Below, piece after piece: positions 22,859-32,430 of a stretch of DNA of 64,000 bases. The notes beneath the pieces were generated by a model, which saw nothing but the letters and a program-made list of their open reading frames with translations, was not told the DNA's origin and searched no databases. The stretch comes from Reichenbachiella faecimaris (GTDB lineage: Bacteria; Bacteroidota; Bacteroidia; Cytophagales; Cyclobacteriaceae): positions 744,001 to 808,000 of the forward strand of contig NZ_FWYF01000003.1 of assembly GCF_900176375.1 (NCBI RefSeq). The letters are read 5' to 3'. How positions within the stretch are numbered: the stretch's first letter is position 1; the number at the start of each line of letters is the position of its first letter. A program made the translations under genes and the position numbers.

Positions 22859-24286
22859 TTTTTTAGTCAGTCCCCATAGGCCAACAAAAGTTAATAAACC
22901 ATTCAGTAGTAACAATTCAAACCCGAATTTGTAACCGCGAAGCCATTCCACCGAATTTTCATTGATCAAATAAGTGAAAATTGGGGCTGCTATGCAAACC
23001 AAAGGAACCCACTGATCTTTCACCTGCTTCTTGGTGAATAGCCCAAAAGCATACAGCCCAAGCAAAGGGCCATAAGTATAGCCCGCTACTCTAAATACTG
23101 AGTTGATGACACTGTCGTCATTGATGGCTTGAAAAATTAGGATCACAAGAAAGATCAGAGCAGAAAAGCCAAAGTGAACCATCATTCGCTTTTTACTGTC
23201 ACTTTTGCTTGGGTCCTTATCTAAGAAATCAATATAGAAGGACGTAGTGAGTGCAGTTAGTGCGGAATCGGCACTAGAATAAGCGGCTGCTGTCACACCT
23301 AAAAGAAATACAACACCACCTAAAACACCAAAATGGTTCATGGCCAAATATGGGAAAAGAGCGTCTGTTGTCTGTGTCAAATCAATTTGATTGACTGAAA
23401 CAAAATGATAAAGGAGAACACCTAGTGAAAGGAATAGCAGATTGGCAAAAATCAAAATGACACTAAACCAAAACACATTCTTCTGAGCATCTTTCAAAGA
23501 TCGGCAAGTCAAATTCTTCTGCATCATATCCTGATCCAGCCCAGTCATAACAATCGCAATAAATGCACCAGCAAAAAACTGTTTGAAGAAGTTTCTAGGT
23601 GCCTGCCACTTCCAAACGAACGTGTCAGATAAATCACTTGATTGTATGACTTGAATCAATCCATCAAAAGAGAGATTAAGCTGATTGCCAATGATGCTAA
23701 TACTAATGCCCACAGCCAGTAGCATAAACAAGGTCTGCAATGTGTCTGTCCAAACAATAGTTTTAATTCCTCCTTTGAAGGTATACAACCAAATCAAAGC
23801 AATGGTAACAAAAACTGAAACTGAAAATGGAATATTGAATGCGTCAAAAAATGCGATTTGAAGTACTGTTGCTACTAAAAACAATCGGAAGGAAGCTCCA
23901 ATAACTCTAGAGACCAAAAAGAAGAAAGCCCCGGTTTTATAGGCATTTCGTCCGAACCTGGAATCCAAATATTGATAGATGGACACCAAGTTCATTTTGT
24001 AGTACAAGGGGAGTAGTACAGTGGCGATTACCCAATAGCCCAAAAGATAGCCGATCACCATTTGGAAGTAAGCCCAATGGCTGTTGCCCACCTCTCCAGG
24101 TACCGAGATAAAAGTGACTCCAGAGAGGGAAGCACCAATCATGCCGAAGGCAACCAAATACCAAGGCGACTGTCTATTAGCTGTGAAAAATGATTCAGCG
24201 TCTGAATTTTTAGAAGTAAAATGAGCAATGGTCATCAGGAGGATGAAATATCCAGCAATGACAGAAAACACCAATAGTGGACTCAT
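22853..24286 (-). CDS. Sodium:solute symporter, SSS family
   Basis: 477 residues from the ATG at 24286. The longer frame (to 24352) adds a charged, non-conserved leader. About 13 hydrophobic segments; SSS markers are SFFTANRQSPWYLVAFGMIGASLSG in pieces (FFTANR, GMIGASLSG), TDTLQTLFML and the Na+-site region AAAYSSADSALTALTTS. Substrate unknown. It differs from the sugar symporter at 7156. The last bases overlap the ATL gene end to end. Confidence 0.85.
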   Translation of the reverse strand: MSPLLVFSVIAGYFILLMTIAHFTSKNSDAESFFTANRQSPWYLVAFGMIGASLSGVTFISVPGEVGNSHWAYFQMVIGYLLGYWVIATVLLPLYYKMNLVSIYQYLDSRFGRNAYKTGAFFFLVSRVIGASFRLFLVATVLQIAFFDAFNIPFSVSVFVTIALIWLYTFKGGIKTIVWTDTLQTLFMLLAVGISISIIGNQLNLSFDGLIQVIQSSDLSDTFVWKWQAPRNFFKQFFAGAFIAIVMTGLDQDMMQKNLTCRSLKDAQKNVFWFSVILIFANLLFLSLGVLLYHFVSVNQIDLTQTTDALFPYLAMNHFGVLGGVVFLLGVTAAAYSSADSALTALTTSFYIDFLDKDPSKSDSKKRMMVHFGFSALIFLVILIFQAINDDSVINSVFRVAGYTYGPLLGLYAFGLFTKKQVKDQWVPLVCIAAPIFTYLINENSVEWLRGYKFGFELLLLNGLLTFVGLWGLTKKS

Positions 24287-24445
24287 GGGCAAGCTTTTGA
24301 TTTTTATGGAGACAAACATACTGATTCTTGTCATAGGAAGTAATGCATGCATTTCAGACGATCTTCAGTTTATTGAATTAAATTGCGAGTTGGTTTGCCG
24401 GAGTGGCATAACCTAAAGGAGAAAAAAGATAGAATTGAGCATACA

Positions 24446-25561
24446 ATGGCAGAAGTAACTAATATATATTTCAATAATGAAGATCCACATTGTAAGGAAT
24501 TTGCGAAGGTGTTGAATGGAAGGGTGAACGAATACTTTAAGACCAAGGGCATCTCAAAATACGGGAATGGAGAAATGTACTTCAAGACGGTTTTCATGCT
24601 GACTTTGTTTTTTGCACCTTTTGCTGCTATTATTTATTTCGAACCTGTTTGGTGGATGGCTTTAGGCTTGGCTATTTTGATGGGTCTCGGCATGGCAGGC
24701 ATTGGTCTTGGAATCATGCATGATGGCAATCATGGTTCTTATTCCAAGCACAAATGGGTGAATAATCTGATGGGTTACACGCTCAACCTGGTAGGTGCCA
24801 ATGCTATGAATTGGAAGATTCAACACAATGTGAAACACCATACCTACACCAATATTGAAGACCACGACGAAGACATTGAACCTAAAGCTATTCTTAGATT
24901 CTCTCCAGCTACACCACTAAAAAAAGTACATAAATACCAATACTTGTATGTTTGGTTTTTCTACTCTCTTGGGACCTTTTTCTGGGTGACTATCAAGGAT
25001 TTTGCCAAAATAACAAGATATAATAAAGAAGGCATTCTGCACAAAAATGTAAGCAGTGTGGCGAAAGAATACGCCATTTTGATCATAACTAAAATCGTCT
25101 ATTTCTCATGGGTGATTGGTATTCCAGTGTTGTTCACTTCGTATTCAGGAGGTGAGATTTTCTTAGGTTATTTCATCATGCACTTGGCGGCCGGATTGGG
25201 TGTGGGCGTGATCTTTCAGCCAGCACACTTGCTGCCTGAAGTAGAGTATCCTGAGCCTGACGAAAATGGCAAAATGAAGTATTCTCGTTTTGTGCACCAG
25301 CTATACACTTCTGTCAATTTTGCCAACGGAAGTAAATTGGTGACCTGGTATGGTGGAGGTTTGAATTTTCAGGTAGAACATCATTTGTTTCCACATATAT
25401 GTCATGTACACTATGTGAATCTTGCACCTATTGTAAAGGCGACGGCAGCTGAGTTCGACATCCCATATCACGCGAAAAAGGGTTTCTTTGAGACCATGAG
25501 TGAGCATACCAAAATGCTCAAGTGGCTTGGTACTCCAGACAGTCAATTGACCAAAGCCTAA
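24446..25561 (+). CDS. Membrane fatty acid desaturase (acyl-CoA/front-end type)
   Basis: 371 residues from the ATG at 24446; the frame upstream is unconserved. The three histidine boxes are present: HDGNH, HNVKHH and QVEHH (the Gln form seen in front-end and linoleoyl-CoA-type desaturases). Hydrophobic pairs lie between them. These di-iron enzymes insert a double bond into membrane acyl chains. The position of the double bond cannot be read. It ends 6 bases from the convergent gene. Confidence 0.88.
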   Translation: MAEVTNIYFNNEDPHCKEFAKVLNGRVNEYFKTKGISKYGNGEMYFKTVFMLTLFFAPFAAIIYFEPVWWMALGLAILMGLGMAGIGLGIMHDGNHGSYSKHKWVNNLMGYTLNLVGANAMNWKIQHNVKHHTYTNIEDHDEDIEPKAILRFSPATPLKKVHKYQYLYVWFFYSLGTFFWVTIKDFAKITRYNKEGILHKNVSSVAKEYAILIITKIVYFSWVIGIPVLFTSYSGGEIFLGYFIMHLAAGLGVGVIFQPAHLLPEVEYPEPDENGKMKYSRFVHQLYTSVNFANGSKLVTWYGGGLNFQVEHHLFPHICHVHYVNLAPIVKATAAEFDIPYHAKKGFFETMSEHTKMLKWLGTPDSQLTKA

Positions 25562-25567
25562 ATTACC

Positions 25568-26926
25568 CTATTTTTCATACCAAAAAGGAATGGTAGCAAA
25601 CCATTCATGTTGTGGTGTTTTGGCTGAGTCCAGTTGGATTTTTTCAATCTTCAGGACATTTTCCCCCTTGAGGAAATTATCTGTAGGGATGTTTGTAATG
25701 ATGCCCTTCTGATGCTTAGCAGGGTGCGTGTAAAAACGATAGGTCAAGTCATCATACACTGAATCATTAACGGAAAGTTGATAAATGGCACTCAGACAGC
25801 TAAGGAGTTGCTCAAAGTCTTCGTCATCATAGCGCTGGTTGCCAATATTCAAATTACCATTTTCAAATGTGGTCTTAAATCTCCAATTGAGACCATCATC
25901 TTTAATTGGAGTAAAGCCCTCACAAAATTCACTAATACGAGGGTTGTCTACCGCATCATATCTTAAAAATACCCTGAAATAAGGTTTGTCTATATAGTCC
26001 GAGGGGATGCTCGCCTGATTCACATAATCATCCAACGGTCTCTGATCGTCATAATAATTAGCAGAAATAGCCAGGTCATTGAGTTTTTCTGGATAATACT
26101 GATGTTGGTCGAATTTAAAAATCAAAGTAAAAAACAACAGACACCCTGCCAATGCGTAGATCCATCGAATTCTCTTTTTTGAGAACTTACTGATCATATA
26201 GTAGTAGATACTCCTGCTCAATACAGATAGTGTGATGAAGTTATAGAGCTTATAAAAGGGGTAATATACTCTTGCAAACCACTTTATTTTCTTGAAGAAT
26301 CCAAGCGTTAAATAATCGATCATATAGATCAAACCTGTCAAAAGGACAACAGGAAATACGATAAGCGCTGTCACTGTTATGGCAGGATCAAGCCACTCTG
26401 GAGTTAGATCAGCAACAAGGTTGAGTACCACGGCGATTAGTCCAAAAAAGAGCAAGTACATACCAAAAGCCAATAAAATGGATATTACTAAAAAAGCAAA
26501 GGCAAAAATGACACTGCATATCTCATCAAGCTTGATGACTAATTGATCCAGGCTGATGACGTTCTTCTTTAATTTTTCAGTAAAAAATTCGTTGTATTTG
26601 AGATCGGTAAAATTAATTTTGGACTGTACTGAGCGAAGACCAATAGTGCCAATCCAAAAGCCTCTGAGCATGAGATGTGTAATCAGACAAATGGTGAGTG
26701 CCTGAAGGGATTTGAAAAGTAGCCCTATAAACAAATAAAGCATGCTCAGCGCGCCCGATCGAAAACTGTACTGGTATTCCAGATCAGTAATAAAATCATC
26801 AAATGAAATAGTGGCTTGGATTAATAAAAATATGGTGAAAGCAGATACCAGCAACTCCAGTTGCCAACTTTCCCGTTCGAGTTTATTCAGCCAATCACTG
26901 ATCTGGTCTTTGGTCTTGTCGCTCAT
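25568..26926 (-). CDS. Integral membrane protein of unknown function
   Basis: 452 residues. About five or six transmembrane segments in the first 270 residues, with a positively charged linker, then a soluble C-terminal part of about 180 residues rich in Tyr and Asp. No family recognised. It stands alone. Confidence 0.6.
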   Translation of the reverse strand: MSDKTKDQISDWLNKLERESWQLELLVSAFTIFLLIQATISFDDFITDLEYQYSFRSGALSMLYLFIGLLFKSLQALTICLITHLMLRGFWIGTIGLRSVQSKINFTDLKYNEFFTEKLKKNVISLDQLVIKLDEICSVIFAFAFLVISILLAFGMYLLFFGLIAVVLNLVADLTPEWLDPAITVTALIVFPVVLLTGLIYMIDYLTLGFFKKIKWFARVYYPFYKLYNFITLSVLSRSIYYYMISKFSKKRIRWIYALAGCLLFFTLIFKFDQHQYYPEKLNDLAISANYYDDQRPLDDYVNQASIPSDYIDKPYFRVFLRYDAVDNPRISEFCEGFTPIKDDGLNWRFKTTFENGNLNIGNQRYDDEDFEQLLSCLSAIYQLSVNDSVYDDLTYRFYTHPAKHQKGIITNIPTDNFLKGENVLKIEKIQLDSAKTPQHEWFATIPFWYEK

Positions 26927-27083
26927 TTAGATTTTTGGTTTGTCTAAATTTAGTAGAAGTGCTACTTTTTTAATGTCTATTTGGTGACTAAACATTAAAT
27001 CAAAGCTGAATTAATGTGTGATAACATTAAAATACACAAAAACTCCTTCCTGGAGAAGGAGGTTGAGGATTGATGCCTTGCAA

Positions 27084-28265
27084 TCAGTCAGAAGACCGTC
27101 CAAATGCCTGCTCCAAATCAGCAATAATATCTTCAATGTGCTCTAGTCCAGCTGAAATCCTGATCAGATTAGGAGCAATACCAGTGGCTGCCCTTTCTTC
27201 GTCCGTCAGTCGTGCATGTGTAGTAGACGCTGGATGAGTCACAATTGTACGGGTATCACCAAGGTTGGCCGTCAGGCTGCACATCTCAATGCTGTTAAGA
27301 AACTGTCTACCTCTTTCTACACCTCCTTTGATACCAAAGCAAACCATACCACCACCACTTCTCATTTGCTTCTTAGCAATTTCGTGCTGTGGGTGAGACG
27401 GTAAGAACGGGTAACGTACCCATTCCACATGTTCGTTGGCCTCTAGCCATTCGGCTAATTTCAAAGCATTTTCCCCATGTTTTTCCATACGAACGGCGAG
27501 TGTCTCTAAACTTTTAGAGAGTACCCAGGCGTTGAAGGGGGAAAGGGCTGGTCCAGTACTTCGGCTGAACGTATAAATTTCTTTAATCAAGTCAGCTCGG
27601 CCCACAATCATTCCGCCCATCACACGTCCTTGCCCATCCAGATATTTAGTGGCAGAGTGAATCACCAAATCTGCACCATATTCGACAGGTTGTTGCAAAT
27701 AGGGTGTAGCAAAGCAATTGTCTACAATGAGGATCAGATTATTCTTTTTGGCGAAAGCCCCAGCAAACTCCAAATCAATCAGTTCAATGCCAGGATTGGT
27801 TGGGGTTTCTATAAAAAGCACTTTAGAATTCGGCTGAACCTTTTCCTGCCAGTTGTCAGTATCATCCAAATCCAGATAGGTACTCTCTATTTTGTACTTA
27901 GGCAGGAATTTGGTGATGACCGAGTGAGAAGATCCAAAAATAGATCGACAAGAGAGTAAATGATCTCCTGCATTCAATAGGGTAGCAAACGTAGAAAAAA
28001 CGGCTGCCATGCCTGTGGCTGTAGCATAGCCTGCTTCTGCCCCTTCTAGCGCACACATCTTGTCTATGAATTCTGTGGTATTAGGGTTGGTGAATCTGCT
28101 GTAGGTATTGCGGTCTATTTCTTCTGCAAAAGTGGCTCGCATTTCTTCCGCATCGTCAAACACAAAACTCGACGTGAGGTACATAGGTGAAGCGTGTTCC
28201 TTCTCATGTGTTGTTTTGATTTGGGTTCTGATGGCATTGGTTTCGAAATGTTTGTACTTTTTCAT
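27084..28265 (-). CDS. metZ: Trans-sulfuration family enzyme, O-succinyl/O-acetylhomoserine sulfhydrylase
   Basis: 393 residues from the ATG at 28265; the frame runs further upstream without family sequence. Fold-type I PLP enzyme: SRFTNPNTTEFIDKMCALEG, ATGMAAVF, FIETPTNPG, VDNCFATPYLQQP and the PLP lysine in HSATKYLDGQGR. MetZ-type enzymes add sulfide to activated homoserine. The divergent metX makes O-acetylhomoserine, so that is the likely substrate. Cystathionine gamma-synthase is a close alternative. Confidence 0.85.
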   Translation of the reverse strand: MKKYKHFETNAIRTQIKTTHEKEHASPMYLTSSFVFDDAEEMRATFAEEIDRNTYSRFTNPNTTEFIDKMCALEGAEAGYATATGMAAVFSTFATLLNAGDHLLSCRSIFGSSHSVITKFLPKYKIESTYLDLDDTDNWQEKVQPNSKVLFIETPTNPGIELIDLEFAGAFAKKNNLILIVDNCFATPYLQQPVEYGADLVIHSATKYLDGQGRVMGGMIVGRADLIKEIYTFSRSTGPALSPFNAWVLSKSLETLAVRMEKHGENALKLAEWLEANEHVEWVRYPFLPSHPQHEIAKKQMRSGGGMVCFGIKGGVERGRQFLNSIEMCSLTANLGDTRTIVTHPASTTHARLTDEERAATGIAPNLIRISAGLEHIEDIIADLEQAFGRSSD

Positions 28266-28359
28266 AGAAAGCCCTTCAATAATTCTAACAGTTTTTTGCA
28301 AATATGTGAAGTTCATATCTAAAATGGATTCTAACCGTGAACTATTATGGTACATTTAT

Positions 28360-28367
28360 TAGGTTTG
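28360..28367 (+). promoter_or_regulatory. -7 promoter element for metX
   Basis: TAGGTTTG fits TAnnTTTG and ends 16 bases before the ATG. The -33 box is not evident. The 118-base divergent gap shows no recognisable SAM riboswitch. Confidence 0.4.
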
Positions 28368-28383
28368 CGCCTTCAAATTTTCG

Positions 28384-29403
28384 ATGAATCAGAAAGCCCT
28401 AACATACGAGCATAATGAGCCTTTCCATTTGGAAAGAGGAGGTGTATTGCCCAAGCTCGAAATTGCCTATCACACTTTTGGTCAGCTCAATGCTGACAAA
28501 AACAATGTGGTGTGGGTTTTTCATGCCCTGACGGCGAATTCGGAAGCTATGGATTGGTGGAAAGGGTTGTTTGAAAAAGACTCTGCAATCAATCCAGACA
28601 AGCACTTTATTGTTTGTGCCAATATCTTGGGATCACCCTATGGTACCAGTAGCCCAATGTCTGTCAATCCAGAAACGGGTCAAGCCTATCACAGCACCTT
28701 CCCATTGATTACCATTCGTGATATGGTGGAAGCACATAAACTACTTCGTGATCATTTGGGGATTGAAAAAATTGCCATAGGTCTAGGAGGCTCGATGGGT
28801 GGATTTCAAACTTATGAATGGGCGGTACAAGAGCCAGATACTTTTGAAAAATTGATCCTGGTGGCTACAGCTCCTAAAGAATCGCCATGGAGAGTATCTG
28901 TGCACGCAGCGCAAAGATTGGCCATAGAAGCTGACCCTACTTGGAGAGATAATGATCCCGAGGCTGGAGCGGCTGGAGTGGCAGCTTCACGAGCCATAGG
29001 CATGCTTTCTTATCGTAATCATGAAATATTCGAAAAGACACAGAACGACGACGAATCCAAAGTAGACGACTTCAAAGCAGATTCTTACATCCGCTATCAA
29101 GGGTCTAAATTGGCCAATCGTGGATTTAGCGGGTTCCTATTGTGGAGCTTGACCAAAGCCCTGGATAGTCATGATCTCAGCAGGGGGCGAGGTACGCTCA
29201 TTGAAGTATTGGAAGGTATCAGAATTCCAATTTTACAAATAGGTATTACCTCAGATTTATTATTCCCTATCCAAGAGCAACGCAGAGTAGCCGATCATTT
29301 GGCTAATGTACAGTACAGAGAGATCGAATCATTATTTGGTCATGACGGGTTCTTGACAGAGACAGAGAAGATCAATGAGTTGATTGGTGGGTTTATTTCG
29401 TAA
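28384..29403 (+). CDS. metX: Homoserine O-acetyltransferase
   Basis: 339 residues of the alpha/beta-hydrolase fold. The nucleophile elbow is GLGGSMGGFQTYEW, and LGSPYGTSSPMSVNP and GHDGFL (catalytic His) follow the MetX pattern. It acetylates homoserine for methionine synthesis, feeding the divergent metZ product. Confidence 0.92.
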   Translation: MNQKALTYEHNEPFHLERGGVLPKLEIAYHTFGQLNADKNNVVWVFHALTANSEAMDWWKGLFEKDSAINPDKHFIVCANILGSPYGTSSPMSVNPETGQAYHSTFPLITIRDMVEAHKLLRDHLGIEKIAIGLGGSMGGFQTYEWAVQEPDTFEKLILVATAPKESPWRVSVHAAQRLAIEADPTWRDNDPEAGAAGVAASRAIGMLSYRNHEIFEKTQNDDESKVDDFKADSYIRYQGSKLANRGFSGFLLWSLTKALDSHDLSRGRGTLIEVLEGIRIPILQIGITSDLLFPIQEQRRVADHLANVQYREIESLFGHDGFLTETEKINELIGGFIS

Positions 29404-29426
29404 AATCCCAATAATTCTTTTAGTGC

Positions 29427-29459
29427 AACCCTAACAGGGTTGGAAACCCTGTTAGGGTT
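29427..29459. terminator. Hairpin after metX
   Basis: A perfect 15-bp stem (29427-29441 with 29445-29459) built from AACCCTAACAGGGTT, with a 3-base loop. No T-tract; possibly also a dispersed palindrome. Confidence 0.6.
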
Positions 29460-29535
29460 ATGTGGATTGTTAATCTTTCCCTTTTCATCTTATCTTCGTG
29501 TGACAAAAGTTACAAACCAATCATTGTGACTGGCG

Positions 29536-29543
29536 TACATTTG
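29536..29543 (+). promoter_or_regulatory. -7 promoter element of the sulfur operon
   Basis: TACATTTG matches TAnnTTTG, 28 bases before the ATG at 29572. A TGTGACAAAAGTTAC and TTGTGAC pair lies just upstream and may be a regulator site. Confidence 0.4.
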
Positions 29544-29571
29544 CAACAAGAAACCCAAATTAGTATTGGCA

Positions 29572-30981
29572 ATGAAAATAGAACAGATATATACTGGTTG
29601 TCTCGCACAAGGCGCCTATTACATACAAAGTGAAAATGAAGCGGTCATTATCGACCCGTTGAGAGAAGTGGATTCGTATGTAGAAAAGGCCAAGGAAAAT
29701 GGTGCAACCATCAAATACATTTTTGAAACACACTTTCACGCGGATTTTGTCTCTGGTCATGTAGATCTAGCAAAAAAGACAGGAGCCAAAATTGTTTTTG
29801 GCCCGACGGCTACTACAGCATTTGATAGTCATATTGGAACTGATGGAGAAATTTTCGAAATAGGTAAAATCAAAATCAAATTGTTGCACACGCCTGGTCA
29901 TACCATGGAAAGCAGTACCTTTTTATTGATTGACGAAGAAGGAAAAGAGCAAGCGATTTTCTCTGGAGACACCTTGTTTATAGGTGATGTAGGCAGACCT
30001 GATTTGGCTGTTAAGTCAGATTTGACTGAAGAGGATTTAGCTGGTCATTTGTTTGATAGTCTTCGAAACAAAATCATGACTTTGCCTGATGATGTGGTGG
30101 TTTATCCAGCACATGGAGCAGGTTCTGCTTGTGGCAAACACATGTCGTCTGAGACTTGGGATACATTAGCCAATCAGAAAAAAACCAATTACGCCTTGAG
30201 AGTAGACATGACCAGAGTGGAGTTTATCAAAGAGGTCACTGAAGGTATCATGCCTCCACCACAATACTTTGCAAAAAATGCCATGATGAATAAATCTGGC
30301 TATGAAAGTATTGACAAGGTAATGGAGACAGGCACAGTGCCATTGGATGTAGAAACTTTCGAAGCCATGGCTAATCATGAAGGAGCGTTGGTGCTCGACA
30401 CACGACACCAGAACGAATTTGTAAAGGGGCACATCCCAAATTCCATTTTCATTGGAATAGATGGAAGTTTTGCACCTTGGGTAGGCGCGTTGATCACGGA
30501 CTTGAAGCAACCCATTATTTTTTTAGCCGACGAAGGCAGGGAAGAAGAAGTAGTGACCCGTTTGTCTAGAGTGGGTTATGATAATACTTTGGGCTATTTG
30601 AAAGGTGGGTTTGAGGCTTGGGCAGCTGCAGACAAAGAAGTAGATAATTTAGAATCCATTACACCACAGGAATTTGAGAATAGAATGAATCAAGGAGAGT
30701 TGGATGTTCTTGATGTGAGAAAGCCAGGCGAATTTCAAGCAGAGCATGTTGATCAGTCAGTTACTTTTCCTTTGGACTTTATTAATACCCACATGGCTGA
30801 GGTGGATGCTAATCATAAATATTATGTGTACTGTGCAGGAGGATATCGTTCAGTAATTGCTTCTTCCATATTGAAATCAAGAGGCATTCATGATTTGGTG
30901 AATGTAGAGCAGGGCTTCAAAGGGATCAGTACAACAGGAATAAAAACCACGGACTATGTATGTCCGTCAACTTTAAAATAA
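29572..30981 (+). CDS. Persulfide-dioxygenase-like metallo-beta-lactamase fused to two rhodanese domains
   Basis: 469 residues from the ATG at 29572 (the frame opens at a TTG 6 bases earlier). Residues 1-230: MBL fold with THFHADFVSGH (metal ligands near 54-58), HTPGHTMESS, FSGDTLFIGDVGRPDL and YPAHGAGS, the ETHE1-like pattern. Residues 250-350: rhodanese domain without an active-site Cys (ADEGREE in the loop). Residues 365-460: rhodanese with YCAGGYRS, a complete Cys loop. It probably oxidises glutathione- or low-molecular-weight persulfides and moves sulfane sulfur. It heads a four-gene sulfur operon. Confidence 0.87.
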   Translation: MKIEQIYTGCLAQGAYYIQSENEAVIIDPLREVDSYVEKAKENGATIKYIFETHFHADFVSGHVDLAKKTGAKIVFGPTATTAFDSHIGTDGEIFEIGKIKIKLLHTPGHTMESSTFLLIDEEGKEQAIFSGDTLFIGDVGRPDLAVKSDLTEEDLAGHLFDSLRNKIMTLPDDVVVYPAHGAGSACGKHMSSETWDTLANQKKTNYALRVDMTRVEFIKEVTEGIMPPPQYFAKNAMMNKSGYESIDKVMETGTVPLDVETFEAMANHEGALVLDTRHQNEFVKGHIPNSIFIGIDGSFAPWVGALITDLKQPIIFLADEGREEEVVTRLSRVGYDNTLGYLKGGFEAWAAADKEVDNLESITPQEFENRMNQGELDVLDVRKPGEFQAEHVDQSVTFPLDFINTHMAEVDANHKYYVYCAGGYRSVIASSILKSRGIHDLVNVEQGFKGISTTGIKTTDYVCPSTLK

Positions 30982-30987
30982 AACGAG

Positions 30988-31302
30988 ATGTATCAAAACA
31001 TTGATGAAATAGATTTTGCAGAAAAGTTTGAGGCTGATGACAATGGCGTGTTGCTGGATGTAAGGACGCAAGAAGAATACGATGGTGGATTCATTGCAGG
31101 CTGTGAGCTGATGGATATTTTCCAGCCAGACTTCAAAAGCAAATTGGAAGGCCTGGACAAGTCCAAAAACTACTATGTCTATTGCCGAAGTGGTAATCGC
31201 AGCGGACAAGCTTGTGGTTTGATGGCACAAATGGGATTTACTGGCCAACTCTATAACCTCGAAGGCGGTATCTTGGGATGGACCCAGAATTTAGAATATT
31301 AA
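30988..31302 (+). CDS. Single-domain rhodanese sulfurtransferase
   Basis: 104 residues. LLDVRTQEEYDGGFI and the active loop YCRSGNRSGQA with the catalytic Cys near residue 67. Small rhodaneses of this kind carry sulfane sulfur between partners. It lies 6 bases after the MBL-rhodanese gene, so it is in the same operon. Confidence 0.88.
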   Translation: MYQNIDEIDFAEKFEADDNGVLLDVRTQEEYDGGFIAGCELMDIFQPDFKSKLEGLDKSKNYYVYCRSGNRSGQACGLMAQMGFTGQLYNLEGGILGWTQNLEY

Positions 31303-31326
31303 TCTTCATTAAAATATAAAGAAGGG

Positions 31327-31899
31327 ATGGATTTGGTTGAATGGATAAGGCAACCCTGGGCGTGGTATGTCGCAGGCCCAATGATTTCATTGGTGATGTT
31401 TTTGTTGCTGTACTTTGGGAAGGAGTTTGGTGTGTCAGGTAATCTAAGGACACTCTGCAGTATCGCAGGAGCTGGCAAGGTAAATGACTTTTTTAGATTT
31501 GATTGGAAGGGCCAACTTTGGAATCTGACCTTTGTACTAGGCGGACTGATAGGAGGGTTTATTGCTAAGGAATATCTAAGTGACTCTTCCGTAGTTGGAA
31601 TTTCGGACGCCACTGTGGCGCAATTAAAATCCATGGGAATTGAGAACCCTGGTTCATCTTACTTGCCAGAGTCTATTTTCTCTTGGGAGGCGCTTGCCAC
31701 ACCAAAGTATGCCTTGATGTTGGTGGTAGGTGGTGTTTTGGTAGGCTTTGGGACGCGCTATGCAGGTGGCTGCACTTCAGGGCATGCCATCAGCGGTTTG
31801 AGCAACATGCAAATCCCTTCCCTTATTGCCGTCATTGGGTTTTTTATAGGTGGATTGATTATGACACACCTCATTTTACCTCATCTTTTGACTTTGTAA
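31327..31899 (+). CDS. YeeE/YedE family membrane protein (sulfur transport)
   Basis: 190 residues, about five transmembrane segments, with the family motif YAGGCTSGHAISGLSNMQ. The conserved Cys in GGCTSGH is used in thiosulfate/sulfur-compound uptake by TsuA-like proteins. It forms a half-size protein that is completed by the next gene. Confidence 0.85.
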   Translation: MDLVEWIRQPWAWYVAGPMISLVMFLLLYFGKEFGVSGNLRTLCSIAGAGKVNDFFRFDWKGQLWNLTFVLGGLIGGFIAKEYLSDSSVVGISDATVAQLKSMGIENPGSSYLPESIFSWEALATPKYALMLVVGGVLVGFGTRYAGGCTSGHAISGLSNMQIPSLIAVIGFFIGGLIMTHLILPHLLTL

Positions 31900-31902
31900 T
31901 TT

Positions 31903-32316
31903 ATGAAAGCTGCAAAATATTTATTGGTAGGAATAGTATTCGGTATTGTGCTTACCAAGTCGGAAGTGATCTCCTGGTACCGCATTTATGAAATGTTCAA
32001 CTTCCAATCCTTTCACATGTATGGAATCATTGGTTCGGCCGTAGTTTTAGGTATGGTAATCACGCAAAGTATCCAAGGCTTTGATATCAAGTCTATCAAG
32101 GGCACATCTATAAAATTCAACGCCAAAGACAAGGTCTTCTGGCGTTATTTGCTTGGAGGAACCTTTTTTGGTTTGGGCTGGGCCATGACGGGAGCCTGTC
32201 CAGGCCCTATGTTCATACTATTGGGTAATGGGGCTACAGTATTTGTTTTGATCATAGCCAGCGCCATGTTCGGCACTTTTCTTTATGGAGTGCTGAGGAA
32301 GTACTTGCCTCACTGA
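31903..32316 (+). CDS. YeeE/DUF6691 family membrane protein (second half)
   Basis: 137 residues, about four transmembrane segments, with GLGWAMTGACPGP carrying the conserved Cys. It starts 3 bases after the first half. Half-gene pairs of this kind are common in Bacteroidota beside persulfide dioxygenases. Together they are inferred to import a sulfur compound. Confidence 0.85.
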   Translation: MKAAKYLLVGIVFGIVLTKSEVISWYRIYEMFNFQSFHMYGIIGSAVVLGMVITQSIQGFDIKSIKGTSIKFNAKDKVFWRYLLGGTFFGLGWAMTGACPGPMFILLGNGATVFVLIIASAMFGTFLYGVLRKYLPH

Positions 32317-32430
32317 TTCGATCCTTTACCTTTTTGAGTTAGTGCCCAGTCAAGTGCGTGTATATGTGATAGCGATATTCAGCTTTCCTACTATCTTTAG
32401 GGAACTTTCAATCAACCTTTTGTACTGATC

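Noticed and set aside
28266-28383. SAM riboswitch between metZ and metX
   Set aside because: The 118-base gap shows no recognisable SAM-I or SAM-II core; only a -7-like promoter element was found.
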